From Elmis aenea (taxonomy: Eukaryota > Arthropoda > Insecta > Coleoptera > Elmidae): DNA of 64,000 nt. The DNA lies in the NCBI GenBank assembly GCA_947652605.1, contig OX393578.1:35159470-35223469 (forward strand), given 5' to 3'. Under the pieces are notes generated by a model that saw nothing but the letters and a program-made list of their open reading frames with translations, was not told the DNA's origin and did no database searches. Position numbers and translations under genes: made by a program. Positions 11,401 through 22,908 of the stretch are shown here, one piece after another. Positions within the stretch are counted from its first letter, which is position 1. Each line of letters begins with the position of its first letter.

Positions 11401-13188
11401 ACTTAAACTTACATCAGCAAACTATGCCAAATGGACTGGTAAGTGTTTATAACAAAATGTTAATTTTAATAGGGATTCTTGTGTTTTTTTATGGTTTTAG
11501 ACATTTCAGGGAATCCATTCAAGACACTCAATGACTGTTGAGGTACTTGTTAAATGCTTGTGATGTAGTCTCTATTGTATTTGAAAAAATGAATTTTTAC
11601 ATTGTCATTGACAAGGCTCTCCACAATTGGTTTTGGTTAGGTACACTACCTAACAATTTTTTTTTTTTTTTTTTTATTACGTTATATGTATAGCAGTGGT
11701 GTGTGGTCCGTGGATGTGGCGCATGCCTTAAAATTCACGTCAAGAATATTTTCATACCGTTATCATATTTGAATTTCGTGTAGCTTTATTTTGCTTTGAT
11801 TTATTTTTGGTTACTTGATTATGATTTATATTATATATGACAGGGGTGCTCAACCTTTTGTAATACGCGAGCTACCTTTGTATACCAAGGTAAATGGCGA
11901 TCAACAGGTTAGGTTAGGTTGGGTGAGCGTGAATGTCGTCAGAGCTAAGCAGCGAAAATATCCTTTTTGCACTGATTTTGAGTACTGAGTACATATGCAC
12001 AAAACGTGATGGTATGCATAGCCATAGAACTCCCCCAAGTGAATGATCCTCAGTGACCCGCATGTACGATACAAGTGGCGGCTGGCGAGCGGCGTCGCTT
12101 ACATTTTTGTTGAGATTGGGAAACCGACTGCCGCTCGGATCGTAGCCGGTAGGTGATCGACCAAAAACGATCAGTCGATCGTGATCGACGGGTTGATCAC
12201 CCGTGATATACGATGTTTTGCCTGCTCGAAAAATTTGCACTAACCCATCTATATCCAGCGAGCGGTTGACTACTGACGAAATGCGTGCAATGCGGAGCGC
12301 TAGCAGTTGTGAGCATGAGTGGCGGATTCAGATTTGAAACCTGCTTCCTTGGCGCATGCGCACTGCGATGCAGTTTATAGTCTTGTTGCCCGCGTCGTTG
12401 CTCACTTAATTCTACGCTGAATGCGGTTTCTTAGTTTGCGTCCTCTATGGACAATTCGCTTGGAAGGCACACTCGATTGATATTTCCGCACGCTAGGCCC
12501 TAAGTTATTTACCAAGGAGCTGGCTGGTTCACTCGTTTATGCAAAGATAATTATTTCCGTTGTAAGTTGATTTTATTGATTGTATGATGTAGTTATCGAC
12601 GAATTTTGTAAAAAAGAGCGAAGAATAAAATTAAATTTAAAAAAATTAATAGGTGGATTATTTGGACAGCATCCCCTGGTTGAAAAGTCACCGCACGTCA
12701 CTGATGTATGGGGTCTGTGTTCAGTAATTTTTGTTCACCTAGTCAGTAGTTTTTTGGAGCACTGGTTACGTTAAGTGTTATCCAATGAGTTATTGAAGCT
12801 ATAATGACTTTTCGTTTGCTAATTGTGTAGATCATGAAAAATAATGTTGGATTTGTTGCTTAAAGTAGTTTTAATCTTTTAATCACAGGCTATGGGAGGT
12901 CAGCATGGGTATTGCGGCTTGTGGCTGGATCAAGAATATGGTATTGGTCATACAAGTGAATCATGCACAACATATTCTAGTTACCAACAAATGTCTTATT
13001 CTAAAGACTTCAATTATAGACATCTGGAGGTTTGGGGATTGGGTCAACCACCTCCAACTCCTCAAGAACGAGGTGAACGTGTTGGTATGAGTGTGCTGGA
13101 TGGAAATCACGAAAGCAAAACAATGTTGAAGATGGCAGGGCGAACAATTCATAGTGAAGGTTATCGCGAAACTGATAACGCAAATTAA
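5434..13188 (+). CDS. Meak7: MTOR-associated protein MEAK7 (TLD domain-containing protein 1)
   Basis: MEAK7 is a lysosome-associated protein that supports an alternative mTOR signalling branch. Five exons are 5434-5565, 6474-6698, 6815-7322, 11212-11438 and 12889-13188. Phases match and the product is 463 residues, against 456 in human. The N-terminus MGVNSSKR keeps Gly2 and a Ser at position 5 or 6, a likely N-myristoylation signal as in the human protein. The middle is a helical EF-hand-like region. The C-terminal TLDc domain (about 250-415) has LVFINAHLP, WRFLFSSEIHGESFS, VFGGFAP-type HMFGGFAPASW, STGYNQHFQYLN, and MGGQHGYCGLWLDQEYG. The tail WGLGQPPP...SEGYRE also matches the family. Intron 3 (7323-11211) is packed with transposons and intron 4 (11439-12888) carries hAT-like debris. 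Neither disrupts the exons. A poly(A) signal lies at 13341. Confidence 0.95.
8670..9192 (-). mobile_element. Palindromic family C copy inserted in family B
   Basis: The end at 9192 reads, on the minus strand, CAGGGTGACATTAATC followed by a segment shared with 61121 onward (ATGTGTTGTATG, TTATTATAAGA). The inner part shares AACCTAACAACC and the GAACCCATAGCCAACTATG tract with 62690-62765. The left boundary is approximate and was set where family B similarity stops. Confidence 0.65.
9334..9855. mobile_element. hAT-type element with 8-bp TSD CTCTAAAA
   Basis: The ends are TAGGGTGACC and GGTCACCTTA. The exact 8-bp direct repeat CTCTAAAA flanks it at 9326-9333 and 9856-9863, the signature of hAT transposition. 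A second related end (AGGGTTACCATACGTCC, 9623) lies inside, suggesting a nested or rearranged copy. It has no transposase frame. Confidence 0.85.
10169..10245 (+). mobile_element. Left-end fragment of palindromic family B
   Basis: CAGGGTGTCCCAGATTACAT begins at 10169 and continues through the CTCGCTTATTATAAGAG motif. It then stops matching the full-length element at 46693. It abuts the right end of the previous family B copy across TATA (10165-10168). Confidence 0.75.
10402..10752 (-). pseudogene. mariner transposase remnant (C-terminal half)
   Basis: The minus-strand frame 10742-10461 encodes 93 residues of a mariner-type transposase C-terminus. It contains NAPYSPDLASCDFFLFP, the region with the third catalytic acidic residue, followed by a normal end EYFEGDKVVL. 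The 3' terminal repeat ACGAGGGGGTACCCAAAAAT is at about 10402, next to TA. The N-terminal half with the DNA-binding domain and first two catalytic Asp is missing, because the remnant fuses to a hAT fragment at about 10753. It is not functional. Confidence 0.9.
10753..10851 (-). mobile_element. hAT element fragment fused to mariner remnant
   Basis: TTTCTTGCGGGG...CGTACTCTCATTTCTAG...GTTTGAGAAACGCTG is the reverse complement of the left part of the hAT element at 36378-36617, with an internal deletion. Only one terminus (AGTTTGAGAAACGCTG, ending 10851) remains. No target duplication can be paired. Confidence 0.75.
11844..12500. mobile_element. hAT-like remnant in MEAK7 intron 4
   Basis: CAGGGGTGCTCAACCTTTTG near 11844 is a typical hAT terminal repeat. 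It is followed by locally GC-richer sequence than its surroundings (GATCGACC and GATCGTGATCGACGG tracts at 12150-12200). No matching right end or 8-bp duplication was found, so the borders are uncertain. A short TTAGG-like run (11905-11922) lies inside. Confidence 0.45.
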
Positions 13189-14585
13189 ATATAAAAACTG
13201 CACTATGGTTATGTCACTTATAAAATTAAGACATTTAGTTTTGTGCCAAAACTATTCTATAGATTGCTGAATACAGTTTTTAAACTGTACAGAATACTCC
13301 ACCTAAGAAACTGATCAACTGTAAAATCCTTCAAGGCACAAATAAAGTTTTCAATTTTTTTAAATTGGAATAAACTCTGTTAGCGGTTTGTTCTGAAGCT
13401 TTGTGGTGGAGACAAATGATTAATTATACATAGGAGTTACTCTACGTGTCTCAGATTTTAAATAATATTTATACCCCTAACGATTATAACAGTGTAAAAT
13501 CTTTATAAACAGCACCTCCGCTATACTTTGTGATAGTATCTGTGCACAGACGTAAATTTTTATAAATAACGTTTTGTGTATTCACAATTGTTGAGATATT
13601 TAATGTTATTTTATTTCAACATTTTTTGTTATAATGTGTGTAAATTAGACGAAATTGCAAAAACATTTTAATTGCCACTGACAATAAACAGAATGTTCAG
13701 TCGGAAAATGCAGTTAGACCTGTCATTGCAAAATAATTAATTTACTGCATTTAAAGATAATAATTGGAAGTTTGAGTGTACTTTTACACAACCACCTACT
13801 GATAACAGTACCTTAAATGAATTTCATAACAAATGAACATCACTACAAGCTGTGACACATTTTTTTTAAATAAAATTTTTGTATTCATGTCTGGTGTTAC
13901 GTAATTGTTAAAGACATTGAATATGAGGCAGTTTAATGCAAAAAGACAGTAGATACTTTTTTTGTTATTTTTGTTATTTTTTTTTTCTTCAAATAGTAAT
14001 GACAGTTAATAACATTAGTTACTCATTTGTGTATTATTAGTTGAGTGTGTCAAACACAGTGAGTCTTGGTGAACGGTGAAACATTCAATTAGATATTACA
14101 AATTGTGGGTAACTTACTATACAATTTAACACGTTGAGCGTTGCCCATGAATCGGCAGATGTGCCGCTGAGACCAAGCCATTTTTAAAAATATTTGAATA
14201 AAATCATTTTATTTGTGATTTTAATTTCATTTTCATAATTTTTTGTCATGACGACGGGTGGGCACATGGTCCCACCAGTAAATCTGCACTCTGGGAACGT
14301 GTGACTTGAAACTCTATTTTAGGTAATGTTAGTTTCAATTAATGCGTGGGTTTCAGACTCACACCCAAGGTGTAACCATCACAGCAGTTTTTAATGGTCA
14401 AAATTGTAATTTTCTTTTAAGTGAATCGTTATAAAAGCATTTTATTTGTCTTTTAATGAGTGTACAGGAACCTATTTGCGAAAAAACTAATAAAAAATTA
14501 AGATTTGTCTGTGGCAACAAATAAACAGCACAACGTGCTTAACAGGCATCGGCAATTTGCTGGGACCGAAAGTAACCATTTAAAT
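13189..14585. other. MEAK7 3' UTR and gene-free sequence
   Basis: The MEAK7 3' UTR starts here, with a poly(A) signal AATAAA at 13341-13346. Beyond that the DNA is AT-rich, with no coding frame or clear repeat. Confidence 0.6.
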
Positions 14586-14988
14586 CAGGTGTCGGCAACC
14601 CGCGGCCCGTGAGCCGCATGCAGCCCTTCATGTGTTTTGATCCGGCCCGTCAAGTAATAATCTGAATATATATTTAACACAATATTTTATACGTAAAACA
14701 CCAAATCCATTGGAAAATTTCAAACTGAAATTAAAATAACCAAGTTTAAGTTGGTAATAAAACTAAGATATCAGTGCCGTAGCAATTTTTTTTACGTCGT
14801 GATTATTGTAACTCCTTTTGTCAATAAAAATTTTTTTCCTACGCCACTGATTTTCCCCTATGTGTTACCATCTGTTCGATTAAGGTTTCCAATACCCGTG
14901 GATAATATTGGTATGTGCGCTGTGCGGCCTGCTTGAAAATACTATTGTTTAATTTTGCCTGCTATATAAAAAAGGTTGCCGACCCCTG
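14586..14988. mobile_element. hAT MITE with 8-bp TSD ATTTAAAT
   Basis: The ends are CAGGTGTCGGCAACC and GGTTGCCGACCCCTG. The 8-bp direct repeat ATTTAAAT is exact at 14578-14585 and 14989-14996. Internal sequence such as CGGCCCGTGAGCCGCATGCAG resembles the ends of other hAT families. It has no transposase. Confidence 0.93.
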
Positions 14989-14996
14989 ATTTAAAT

Positions 14997-16925
14997 AATA
15001 AACTAAGTCAATAAAACCACTAAATTTCATTATGCTAGAATACTATGCATAATACGTCCAAGCAATTACAAATTATATTGAAATCCAAATTGCAGTTTGT
15101 TGCAAACGAATTTCAAATATTAAATTTCATATGCTGTGATTTTATTTATATTTATTGTTAATTATATTGGGTAATATGACAATTTTCATTTAGTATTATC
15201 AGCTATAAATATGTACTGTAGTACATTCTACAAAAAATAATGTTAACATTCACATACATTTATTCAAAGGGACTGTGCCTAAAGTGTAATAAGATGCACT
15301 CTAAATTTTTGCAGATTGAAAAGAAACAGTATCACTGCGGTTGATTTCACTTTTTAAATAAAATATCAGAAATTTAAGTTTTACAAATATTTTGATTAAT
15401 GGAAATTAAACATCTGGTACATGATTGTTGAAAAATATTTTAAAAAGTTTTCCCCAGTAAAAAATGTAAAATAAAAAATTCTTGTTTTATTTTATTTATG
15501 TGCGTTGGACAAAAGTATCTAGTTATTTATTATTTTCTGTAACATGTAAGATATAGCCATAAAGGGTTAAGTATTGCATGCTTTACTTTTAAGTTAATAT
15601 TTTTTATGCCATTTTGAACATTCCTATTTTTTTTTTAGAGAAATGTATTACAAATATTTTGTTATAGATTAACTAGTAATTAAATGGGAAGAGGGTAAAA
15701 TAAATCCGAAAGTACCACTGATATTAAGCCCCTTATTTGTTATATCACAGTGCACTGCATTATCCTATTTACTGTATACATTATTTTTGGTGCCATCTGA
15801 TTGAAATAATATAAGTTGTAATATCTAGATATTATGAATTTGTTATTGACATTTAGTAAATGATCCTACTGAACAGTCTGCACAGTGTTTTAAAGATAAA
15901 TGAACACATCTAGTCATTAATTTATAGCCGAATTGTGATTTATGTGTTGGAATTTTAGTCGTAATTTTTAGTTTATTTATACAGGATGATTGACAATTGT
16001 TGATTTATATTTGTGAGATTGTGGAATTTATTAAATGTTTAGCTTATTGTTTTTTATTGTTTTATTTCACTTTATTTGTTATTAACAGATGTATTTAATT
16101 TAAAATTGTAATAGATAAGTTTATCAAAAACAGAATACTGGTAAAAATACCTACCTAATTTATTTAAGAGCAACTTTCTTAGTAGTAGGATTAAGTAGTT
16201 AATTAACAGATTTACAGAACTGCTAAAATATTTACAATCTGTTTATTAAGCTGTAAAAAAGTGTCCACTGATACAAAAGAGTTTTAGTGCTCACCTTTGT
16301 ATCCAGTAGTATAGTAAACAACCGGTTCTAATTTTGTAAAATATTTAAATTAATTTAATTTAATTAATTAATGCAAACCAAGTCCAGCTCACTGATTGTG
16401 TGTAAACAAATGAAGATAAAAATTTCATACAGCTGAAGCCGTGATGAAATTGTTTTAAAGAAGATTAATTTAGAGAAAATAAGAGTTAATTATTATTTCA
16501 ATATATAAATTTATATATCTAACATTAAAATTACAGCTGTAAACCATAATTTTGATACATATGTTAAATAGTCAAATCCTAAGGTTTAATAGAAAAATAA
16601 GATAAGTGAAAACTTTTTAACACATTCATAAAACGCTGGCTTGAATTGCAGTTTGCATTAAAAAAAAGACAAGAACATGAGGTACATTCTTGCTTAAAGT
16701 TTTAATAAACAATTGTGGAACAATTTTAAAAACAAATTTACTTTTATAACTTAATGCTTTAAACAGTCTATTTTATAGTTAAAATGACCAACGAAAGTAT
16801 TCATCCGAAGCAATAATAACAGAAACCTTAAAAGTACCGGTACTTTATTCAGAATTATTTTTAAAAATTGCACTTTGCAATCACAACTGTTAAGCTGTGC
16901 TGTATCGGTAGAGCGAGTTATGTAT
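14997..16925. other. Gene-free AT-rich stretch
   Basis: No coding frame, RNA gene or paired transposon ends were seen. The sequence is strongly AT-rich with scattered homopolymer runs. Confidence 0.5.
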
Positions 16926-18310
16926 ACAGGGTGTCCCAAATTCGAGTAAATGCATGGGGATCTCGCTTTTCTTAAGAGCTACGAGGTCAGTTAAATTAGG
17001 GCAAAGTTTCAAAATTAGATGCTTATCAAATATCTGCATAGAAAATTTTCATAGCTGTCTTTCATAGCTTAGATCATATAAACTACATGGATAACACAAC
17101 ACCATAGGAATATAGTTAAGACAATGTTGCCGACATGTACAACGTGCCTTTTTAAACCTATCTCTTTCTATATTATGTGGGCCCAATATACGCTATCTTT
17201 GTTTTGGACCCGGGCCCGCTGTCATCGTAGCGCAACCGTGATAATAACTGTAACGTACTTCGCGTACTTCCTACCTAGCCTATTCTAGCGACTCACGCGT
17301 GAATGACATTTAGAATTTTTTGCTATTAAAATCGTCGTTTAATTGAAAATTGATTCTAATAAGCGGTGTTTACTGTACTTCAATAAAACTTACTAAGTCT
17401 GATCTAATGTTATTGTATCCTCCCATATTTGACACGGAAACATCCGAGTACATTGCATTTACTAGTAGTTCAAATAACGCTTTAGTTCAAATTTCGCGCG
17501 TAACCATAGTAACGCACACGATTTTACTCGGTGGGCCCGGAAAGCGAGATAGAAATATACTTTCATATGTGTTAGAAGGAGATGCAATATAATTGTACGT
17601 CTGGGATATGTGTACAACTTGAGGTGCGTTCGGGACGCACGCTCCCAGATTGGAGTGGATTGGAGTAAGATTGTAATCACGTGGTCTCAGAGCCTCCAAG
17701 AGTAAATCTTGTGCGTTCGGGACGTGTAAGTGCAGAAAATCAGCGGATATTTCAAATATAAAGGTAACCTCACTATTTTGTTGTAGACCGGTCTAATCAG
17801 ACATCATTGTAAGTAAAACAAGCAACAAATTGTATTGCTTCGAATTTGTTAGATTATTTGGTTATAAAATTGATGTAAAATGTCATGATATGAAACCATT
17901 TAACTTCCCAAAATGTTGTTTTAATAATAGGGAATTACATCAAAAGTTAATTACTGTCCACAAGAAATTGTTGTTAACTAATGCAACACAATAACACGAA
18001 GCCTGGATGTTAACTGTATCTTATTCTTATGCTGTACCTGGCAATTCAAAGAATTCAAACGTAGACAATCCGTAATGCGCATGTCTTCTTTCGCTAGCTC
18101 AGCTTGCCCCAGCTTCAGAGGTGGTGCAAATTAGAGTAGATTTATTTACTACACTTATGCAGTTCCGAACGCCCTTCGGAGCGATCTTTTTTACTCCAAA
18201 GTCGCGTCCCGAACGCTGTGGAGCAAAAAAGAGCAAATAAAGCAAAAAGAGCGTACGTCCCGAACGCACCTATAGTTGCATTGTGGTACTGTTATCCATG
18301 TAGTTTATAT
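16926..18310 (+). mobile_element. Palindromic family E element, split by family D
   Basis: It begins TACAGGGTGTCCCAAATTC with the ATGGGGATCTCGC motif shared with family B. An inner stretch (AGATCATATAAACTACATGG, 17075-17095) recurs inverted at about 18291-18317, on the other side of a family D insertion. The right terminus is missing. Confidence 0.6.
17623..18270. mobile_element. Family D element, copy 1 (648 bp)
   Basis: It is bounded by GGTGCGTTCGGGACG and its inverse CGTCCCGAACGCACC. Further GTTCGGGACG-type motifs sit just inside both ends (17712, 18162, 18202). It is nearly identical to copy 2 at 61325-61971. No transposase frame exists, and the superfamily is not assigned. Confidence 0.85.
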
Positions 18311-18355
18311 GATCTAAGAAATTTATTTTTTGTCGGTAATCATAGCTATAGCCAG

Positions 18356-18504
18356 GGGCGGCTCGTCTTTAGGGGCCGAGCTTCACCTGTATCTGTGAAG
18401 CTAGCAGAATAATAAATATAATTTAAAACAATATTCTATTATAATAACTATATTTTGATTTATTTCCAACACGTAGTATTTTGGGGCTATATTTGATTAG
18501 ACCG
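18356..18504. mobile_element. hAT-like end fragment
   Basis: CAGGGGCGGCTCGTC at 18356 resembles a hAT terminal repeat. No partner end or target duplication was found before the next family D fragment. Confidence 0.4.
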
Positions 18505-18745
18505 GTGTATAACAAAATAGTGAGGTTATCTTTATTTAAATTTGAAAAATCAGCACCAACGTCCCGAACGCTCGAGATTTACCCTTGGAGGCTCTAAAGA
18601 CCACGTGACTACGCTCTTACTCTGCGACGCTCCACTCAATCCTACTCTAGGAACAGCGTCCCGAACGCGACTACTGTCGCGTCCCGAACACTGTGGAGCA
18701 GAAAAGTGCAAATAGAGTAAAAAGAGCTGACGTCCCGAACGCGCC
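18505..18745. mobile_element. Rearranged family D derivative
   Basis: The left part is the reverse complement of the family D left arm (including ACCACGTGA and CGTCCCGAACGC). The right part is the D right end in forward orientation, so both arms point the same way. It ends about 160 bp before the ETAA1-like start codon. Confidence 0.65.
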
Positions 18746-18905
18746 TAATGAACTTAGCACATTATGAAGTGTCAGTATTATAACCTAAAAATTGTACTTG
18801 CTCTAAATAAATAAACATTTGTGATGTTATTTTAATAAGTCTAAAAAATTAGTTTAATTTAAAGTTGTTATCGATTACTTTATTTTTCATTTTGTTTATA
18901 AAATT

Positions 18906-21900
18906 ATGGAGCGTACAAAGAGAACTTCAAATTTATCATGCAAAACTGTAGCACAAAAAGGTAAATTGAGTTGTATCCAAAATGTTACACCAACTAAATA
19001 GTTTTTTTCATTTTACAGTGGATACCCAAGAAAATGTTGAGTGTCCAACTACGAGTACTCCAACTCATCATTCAGTAAGTTACGAACCCGAAACTGGTGA
19101 GGAATATAGTCCGATTTTTAGTCAATATTCCCAAGAAGACAATAGTGATATAGAAGTTATATGGGACTGGAATTCGCCAAAATCTAAACCAAGATTTCCT
19201 CGCAAGAAGAAAAGGCACTTGCAACATTCGCCAAAACTTACAATTAAACGTCAACCTTCAAACCAAATGATCCCCACGTTTCATAAATTGAAAGAAGAAT
19301 TAGAAGCCTTACAGGGACAGATATTCATAAACAAGCAAAATAAACATGGTGCAGCTTCTAGTAACTGCATAGTTATTAATGTAGCTAATCCTCCAGAAGA
19401 CATATGTTCACGAAATAAAAGCTTTGAAGATATATTTGAAGATGAATCAATGGAAGAGCGATTAGTTTTATGTAGCCAACAAGTAGAAAATAAGTTGCAA
19501 ACAAATCAAAACACGTCAAATGAAGCAAATTGTAGTTTGTTAGATAGTTTCCATAAAACTTTTCAATTAGATCTTTTTAATAACAAACAGGATCAAAATA
19601 GTAATAATAAAGATGATATATCAATTATAAATTTTGCTGGAAAAAAAATGGACAATATCTGTGATAAGAAAAGAAATGTGAATGATGTTCCAAGCAAAAA
19701 TATACCAATAAAAGATGATGACTCATTTGATTTAGCACTTGAAGCATTTAAAGATGAGGATATCGAATTATTAAGTCAAGCCATGCCACTTCCCAAAACA
19801 GAAGATCAAAAAGCAAATACAAATACAGCATTAAATTCAAGACATTTGCCAAATATAGCTGTAAAAACAACTTCAGAAACGAATGTAGTCACAAGCAATA
19901 ATAACATAAATCAATTAATGCAGTTTCCATCTGATAATTTCCAGTGGTCAAGAGTTTATCAACGAAATGAAAAACGAACCTCGATTATTGATATTAAAAA
20001 AAATAATTTTGGAGACAGAATGCTTCAATTTGCAAGCAGAAGTGCAGAATCGGTTTTACCACAAGTTTCGACATCGAACAATTCAAGTAAGTATTATTTT
20101 AATTGTGACGGTAGACATTTCTTAAAAATGGAAAAAGTTTTATTTGTTACTTTTATAAAGAACTTTCCATAGGGTTTGAGATTTACCTGCGAAACCGATT
20201 TGGTTGTAGTTTTCTTTAAACACAAATCAATTTTAGAATGGTTAGCAAATAAAAATCTGTCATTGTTTTCTAGTTTACTAGCGTCTTATTTTTATTATGA
20301 AAGCTGTTTTTTGTTTTAATACAGTGTGTACAACAAGTAAAGTAACGGATCAACAACTCCTCTTGTGACAACTTTACAAAGAAAGTTTGTTACAAAAGGT
20401 GTTTGTGTTAATTTACTACATAACTTATAATTTTAAATATAAATACCAGGTGTAAATGAAGTGTGGTACACCCCCTTTTTTTTCTTTAGTTCTGATTTTA
20501 GATAAATGAAATTTTAGACATATGATATGTGCAAAAAAACGGGATTTTTGAGCACATGCGCACATTTGTTTCACCTCCGGTTTCGCCGGAAATGACCCCA
20601 ACTTTGTTATTTTAAATGGAACACCCTGTATATTTTTACATTTTCGGAAAGAGGAAGCCATTTTTGATACAACTGCTATATTTTGGTTAATTTTTATAAC
20701 CTCAAAAAAATTTTGAAACAAAATTTAGTTTTTAATTAAGGGTGCCGTGACCTGCATAAATTGATTTTAATTATGTCAACAATTGTCCAAAATACGTTTT
20801 TGTAAATTTTAAATGACATTTAGGTTACTTTAATCGGCTTTGAAGGTTGCGGAATCGGTTTTTTGACAAAAAGTCAATTTTTTTAAATGGAACCATGGTG
20901 GTACTAGCGGTTATTTAAATGGAGCATCTTCTAACGAATCCATCGATACCAATAACTTGTATTTTTATTAACAGTCCGCTTCAAAAACTTCAAATTATTG
21001 TGAAGATTTATTAAGAGATCCTGTTAATCGCAGTACACTGTGCATAACTACAACAAAACAAATGATCGTTGTTTCATGTTTAACTACTATAGTCATTTAA
21101 TTAAAGTCTAAAAATTTTGGTTATCATTTTTACATAATTAGATTATTGCGATTAAAAAGATCTCTTAATAAATCTTCACAATAATTTGAATTTTTTGGAG
21201 TAGACTTTTAATAAAAATACAAGTTATTGGTATCGATGGATTCGTTAGAAGATGCTTGATTTAAATAACCGCTAGTACAGTATGGTTCCATTTAAAAAAT
21301 TGACTTTTTGTCAAAAAACCGATTCCGTAACCTTCAAAGCCGGTTAAAGTAACCTAGATGTCATTTAAAATTTACAAAAACGTATTTTGGACAATTGTTG
21401 ACATAATTAAAATCAATTTATGCAGGTCACGGCACCCTTAATTAAAAACTAAATTTTGTTTCAAAAATTTTTTGAGGTTATAAAAATTATCCAAAATATA
21501 GCAGTTGTATCAAAAATGGCTTCCTCTTTCCGAAAATGTAAAAATATACAGGGTGTTCCATTTAAAATAACAAAGTTGGGGTCATTTCCGGCAAAACGGA
21601 AGTGAAACAAATGTGCACATGTGCTCAAAAATCCCGTTTTTTTGCACATATCATATGTCTAAAATTTCATTTACCTAAAATCAAAACTAAAGAAAAAAAA
21701 GGGGGTGTACCACACTTCATTTACACCCGGTATATAATATATAATATAAATAATTTTCAACTATACACAGTGCTTTGTTTTTGCGAACCGATACATCACT
21801 ATGTTTTTTTTAATGGAACACCCAGTATATTTTATAATTTTTAGCTGTAAAATTGAATTCTCTTTCTAAAACATATAGGTTTTATGTAAAGTTGTCACAA

Positions 21901-22363
21901 GCACAAGACGAGATATTGATCCGTTACGTTACTTTTTGTACACACTGTTATATTTAGCACTTAAAGTGTAAATTATATTTTTTCAGCGTGTTCTTTGGCA
22001 GAGATCGAACGGAAAAGGCTACAAGCATTGGCAAAATTAGAAGCCAAAAGGAAACTAGAAATTATTAATAGAAATCATTTAGATGCAAGCATAAAATCAT
22101 CCTGTAGGGAAATTGAAAATAATTTTTTACAATTGCCAACACAACATAAACCAAGCAATTTGCTGGAAGAAACTTCTCCCATTAAGTGTTCTCCTGAAGA
22201 AATTGAACAGAAGAGACTACAGGCACTAGCAAAGTTAGAAGCTAAGAAAAAACAAGATATTATAGAGAGGAATCGATTAGAAGCTTTAAAAAGGCTAGAG
22301 TTAAATAAAAAACGAAGGGCATTATTAGGACAAAATTCATTACAATCAAAAAGTACACTATGA
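18906..22363 (+). CDS. Etaa1: ETAA1-like activator of ATR, with repeated RPA-binding motifs
   Basis: ETAA1 binds RPA-coated single-stranded DNA at stalled forks and activates the ATR checkpoint kinase. Three exons are 18906-18960, 19019-20086 and 21987-22363 (matching phases; first intron 58 bp), giving 499 residues. An acidic segment ending IEVIWDWNSP (64-72, Trp67 and Trp69) is followed by a basic patch and a helix KLKEELEALQGQIF (108-121). This order matches the ATR-activating domain and coiled coil of the family. CSQQVENKL and AFKDEDIELLSQAMP are further family-like motifs. Exon 3 holds IERKRLQALAKLEAKRK (381-397), IEQKRLQALAKLEAKKK (447-463) and IIERNRLEALKRLE (466-479), each resembling the RPA32 C-domain-binding helix of XPA, UNG2, TIPIN and SMARCAL1. 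It is much shorter than human ETAA1 (about 926). Assignment rests on motif order, not an alignment. Confidence 0.78.
20322..21947. mobile_element. Outer inverted-repeat element in ETAA1-like intron 2
   Basis: CAGTGTGTACAACAAGTAA at 20322 pairs with the inverse ending CACACTG at 21947. The arms share AACGGATC and GTTGTCACAAG. The centre is occupied by the family F palindrome. It fills nearly all of the intron and has no transposase. Confidence 0.75.
20446..21730. mobile_element. Palindromic family F element, 1285 bp
   Basis: The arms begin CCAGGTGTAAATGAAGTGTG and end with the inverse, closing on CCCGG at 21730, with TA on both sides. Inverted similarity extends almost to the centre (20990 versus 21180). 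Short frames in the arms mirror one another and are not genes. Partial copies lie at 25905-26185 and 41762-42320. Confidence 0.85.
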
Positions 22364-22908
22364 TCTTACTATTTCAATCGTGTTATCAAAATAATGTTTC
22401 AAATTAATCATAATCATTCCAGTATAGCATTTCTATAATTTCCTAATAACTTTGTAGAAAATATAATTGCTTTATAGTGTTAAAAACTTTACAGTAGACA
22501 TTCAGTTAGCAAGAAAACACCTTAGTTTTACAGTGTTAATGAAAACTTTAGTTTTAAGCAAAAATTTGCTGTAAACTGCAAATATTTCTTTCAAAACTAC
22601 CCGGTATACGTATTCCATAACGTATCTCATCTTATACCTTTTACAATACAGGTTTGACATATTCTACTTTAAGCTAAAAATCGCTTTAGGTAAAATGTTC
22701 TACATTACTGTCGTTATTGTCGAGTTAATCGGAAACGACAATTTAGTTTTTTTTAATCATATTTAAAAAGTCAATATTGTTTTGCCTAAGGACATAATTT
22801 TTGTTCACAGTATTATTTAATTGCGTCTGTTTTTTAAGCGCTACTCAAATGATTAAGTAAATTAATAATGTAAATTAAAAAAATTTAACAAACCACTGCC
22901 GAAAATCG
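22364..22908. other. ETAA1-like 3' UTR and intergenic DNA
   Basis: AT-rich, with no coding frame. No clear AATAAA signal was identified close to the stop codon. Confidence 0.45.

Noticed and set aside
11905..11925. TTAGG-type telomere-like repeat
   Set aside because: Only about three units are present, inside a hAT-like remnant. GGTTAGGTT is a common interspersed motif in insect DNA.
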